DNA from: Blastocladiella emersonii ATCC 22665
Lineage: Eukaryota; Blastocladiomycota; Blastocladiomycetes; Blastocladiales; Blastocladiaceae
Length of the DNA stretch: 64,000 nt
Direction: 5' to 3'
Assembly (NCBI GenBank): GCA_025594325.1
Contig: JANHCV010000004.1
Span: forward strand, 1,116,001 to 1,180,000
Below are positions 63,001 to 64,000 of the stretch, one piece after another. The notes under the pieces are model-generated. The model saw only the letters and a list, made by a program, of their open reading frames with translations. It had not been told where the DNA came from and ran no database searches. The position numbers and the translations under genes are program-made. Every line of letters starts with the position of its first letter. Positions within the stretch are counted from its first letter, which is position 1.

Positions 63001-64000
63001 GCGTGTCCGGGTCCATGAACCCGAGCAGGCGGTTGCGCCGCATCGCCTTGGGCGACGCGAGGTGCAGCTTGACCTGCTTGCCCTGCCGCGTCCACGCGTC
63101 GACGACGAGACGCACCAGCGCCATCTTGCCCGAGCGCGGCGGACCCGCGAGGCACACACCCATGCGCTGCTCGCACGCGCTTGAGAACTGGATCGCCGCC
63201 GCCATCTGCCAGTCGACGACGGGCAGGTTCGCCTGCTTGTACGACTCGACGAGCGCCGTGAGGAACGACTCGGGCCCCGAAGGCGCGCCGTCCTGGCCAA
63301 AGTACGCCGTGACGAGGCCGAGGAAGGTCTCGACGTCGGAGCTCGTCAGCTTGCTCTCGGTCGCGAGTCGCATCGCCTGGGCCATCACCGCGTGCTCTGG
63401 CGGCGCGCCGCCGTCCCGTTGCGCGAGCCGCCGGCGCAGGTCGCCCGCCGTCATGAGCACGGCCTTGAGCGCGCGGAGGCCCCAGTCGTAGTGGCGCTGC
63501 TGCGAGAGCACCTTTTTGCACGCGTCGAAGAAGTCGACGGTGACCTGGCCCAGGATCTCGGTCGACTCGCGAAAGCCGAGCGCCTTGAGCTCGATCTGGC
63601 AAATGTACACGACGTCGGGGTGCGTCATGGCGATGTTGCGGAACAGCTGCTTGAGGTTGGTCGGCAGCTGCTGGCGGCCCTTGTACTGCTTGCCGGCGGG
63701 GTTGAGCGTCACGAACAGGCACGAGCACGGGTTGACGGCCACGTCGTTGCCGGCGATGGCCACGCGCGGGAGCTTGCGCAGCAGCGCGTTCTGGATCGTC
63801 GAGACCAGATTACTGACGGCGGCGAGCACGCTGGCCGTGAGCCGGTTGAACTCGTCGAAGCAGCCCCACGCGCCGCACTTGATGATACCGCAGAACAGCC
63901 GCGTGATCGAGTTGACGTCGAGCGCCTCGTCGCAGTTGAACACGAGCACTTGTCGCCCGAACATGTACCCGAGGTGCTTGACGCTCTCCGTCTTGCCCGT
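57065..64000 (-). CDS. DYNC2H1: Cytoplasmic dynein 2 (IFT) heavy chain, 5' partial
   Basis: One exon of 2311 codons plus stop, open to the right edge; the tail and linker lie outside the window. At the edge the AAA1 P-loop ends [12 protein letters not shown], followed by FNCDEALDV and [14 protein letters not shown]. AAA2 has [20 protein letters not shown] but its Walker A reads [11 protein letters not shown]3 and AAA4 are recognisable by flanks ([29 protein letters not shown]) but lack proper Walker A loops. The stalk coiled coil and microtubule-binding domain lie at about 61280-60370, with [18 protein letters not shown]. AAA5, AAA6 and the C-terminal region follow, with [18 protein letters not shown] and [12 protein letters not shown] typical of dynein-2. 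It drives retrograde intraflagellar transport. Confidence 0.93.
   Translation of the reverse strand, partial: [2311 protein letters not shown]

Overview
The window is nuclear DNA of a eukaryote, most likely a zoosporic (flagellated) fungus of the Blastocladiomycota or chytrid type with a very GC-rich genome. Genes are dense and interrupted by short introns of mostly 43-80 nt. Several genes belong to motile or ciliated cells: CFAP206, adenylate kinase 7, a CFAP20-domain protein and the dynein-2 (IFT) heavy chain. Others are fungal or housekeeping types: Mrc1/Claspin, Sec18/NSF, eIF3h, tubulin cofactor B, and a ZNFX1-like helicase with CCCH fingers. A Ty3/gypsy chromovirus is also present. The lineage is an inference; no rRNA or other direct marker lies in the window.

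Layout. 1-15.4 kb is a compact gene block: the tail of a membrane protein, a mitochondrial-clan cytochrome P450, Mrc1, tubulin cofactor B, a four-TM protein, CFAP206 and adenylate kinase 7. Mrc1/cofactor B and four-TM protein/CFAP206 are divergent pairs. 15.7-25.2 kb is gene-poor: a small secreted protein, a broken F-box/ankyrin-like gene, about 5 kb of sequence without a gene, and two orphan genes with clear TATA boxes, one of them Q/S-rich with an in-frame TAG. 25.6-32.2 kb is a large ZNFX1-like RNA helicase.

33.1-45.3 kb is a transposon island. It holds a PIF1-like helicase fragment and a head-to-head orphan ORF enclosed by inverted hairpin repeats. It also holds a complete 5.5-kb chromovirus (216-bp LTRs, CATAC target-site duplication, broken pol) inserted in a decayed minus-strand gene, the intact F-box/ankyrin-like paralog, and a small orphan gene. 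45.4-64 kb returns to compact genes: an unknown protein divergent from a CFAP20-domain protein, NSF divergent from eIF3h, a senescence/spartin-domain protein, and the dynein-2 heavy chain running off the right edge.

Whole-window signals. Of 26 introns placed by reading frame and protein similarity, 25 have C at donor position +4 (GTRC, mostly GTACG), and most end in TAG. All seven differences between the two LTRs fall at CpG sites, which points to cytosine methylation of the element. I did not see a gene cluster that amounts to a new biological system. The strongest leads are the CpG decay, the donor rule, the mitochondrial-clan P450, the dynein-2 chain with degraded AAA2-AAA4 nucleotide sites, and an unknown gene divergent from a ciliary gene.
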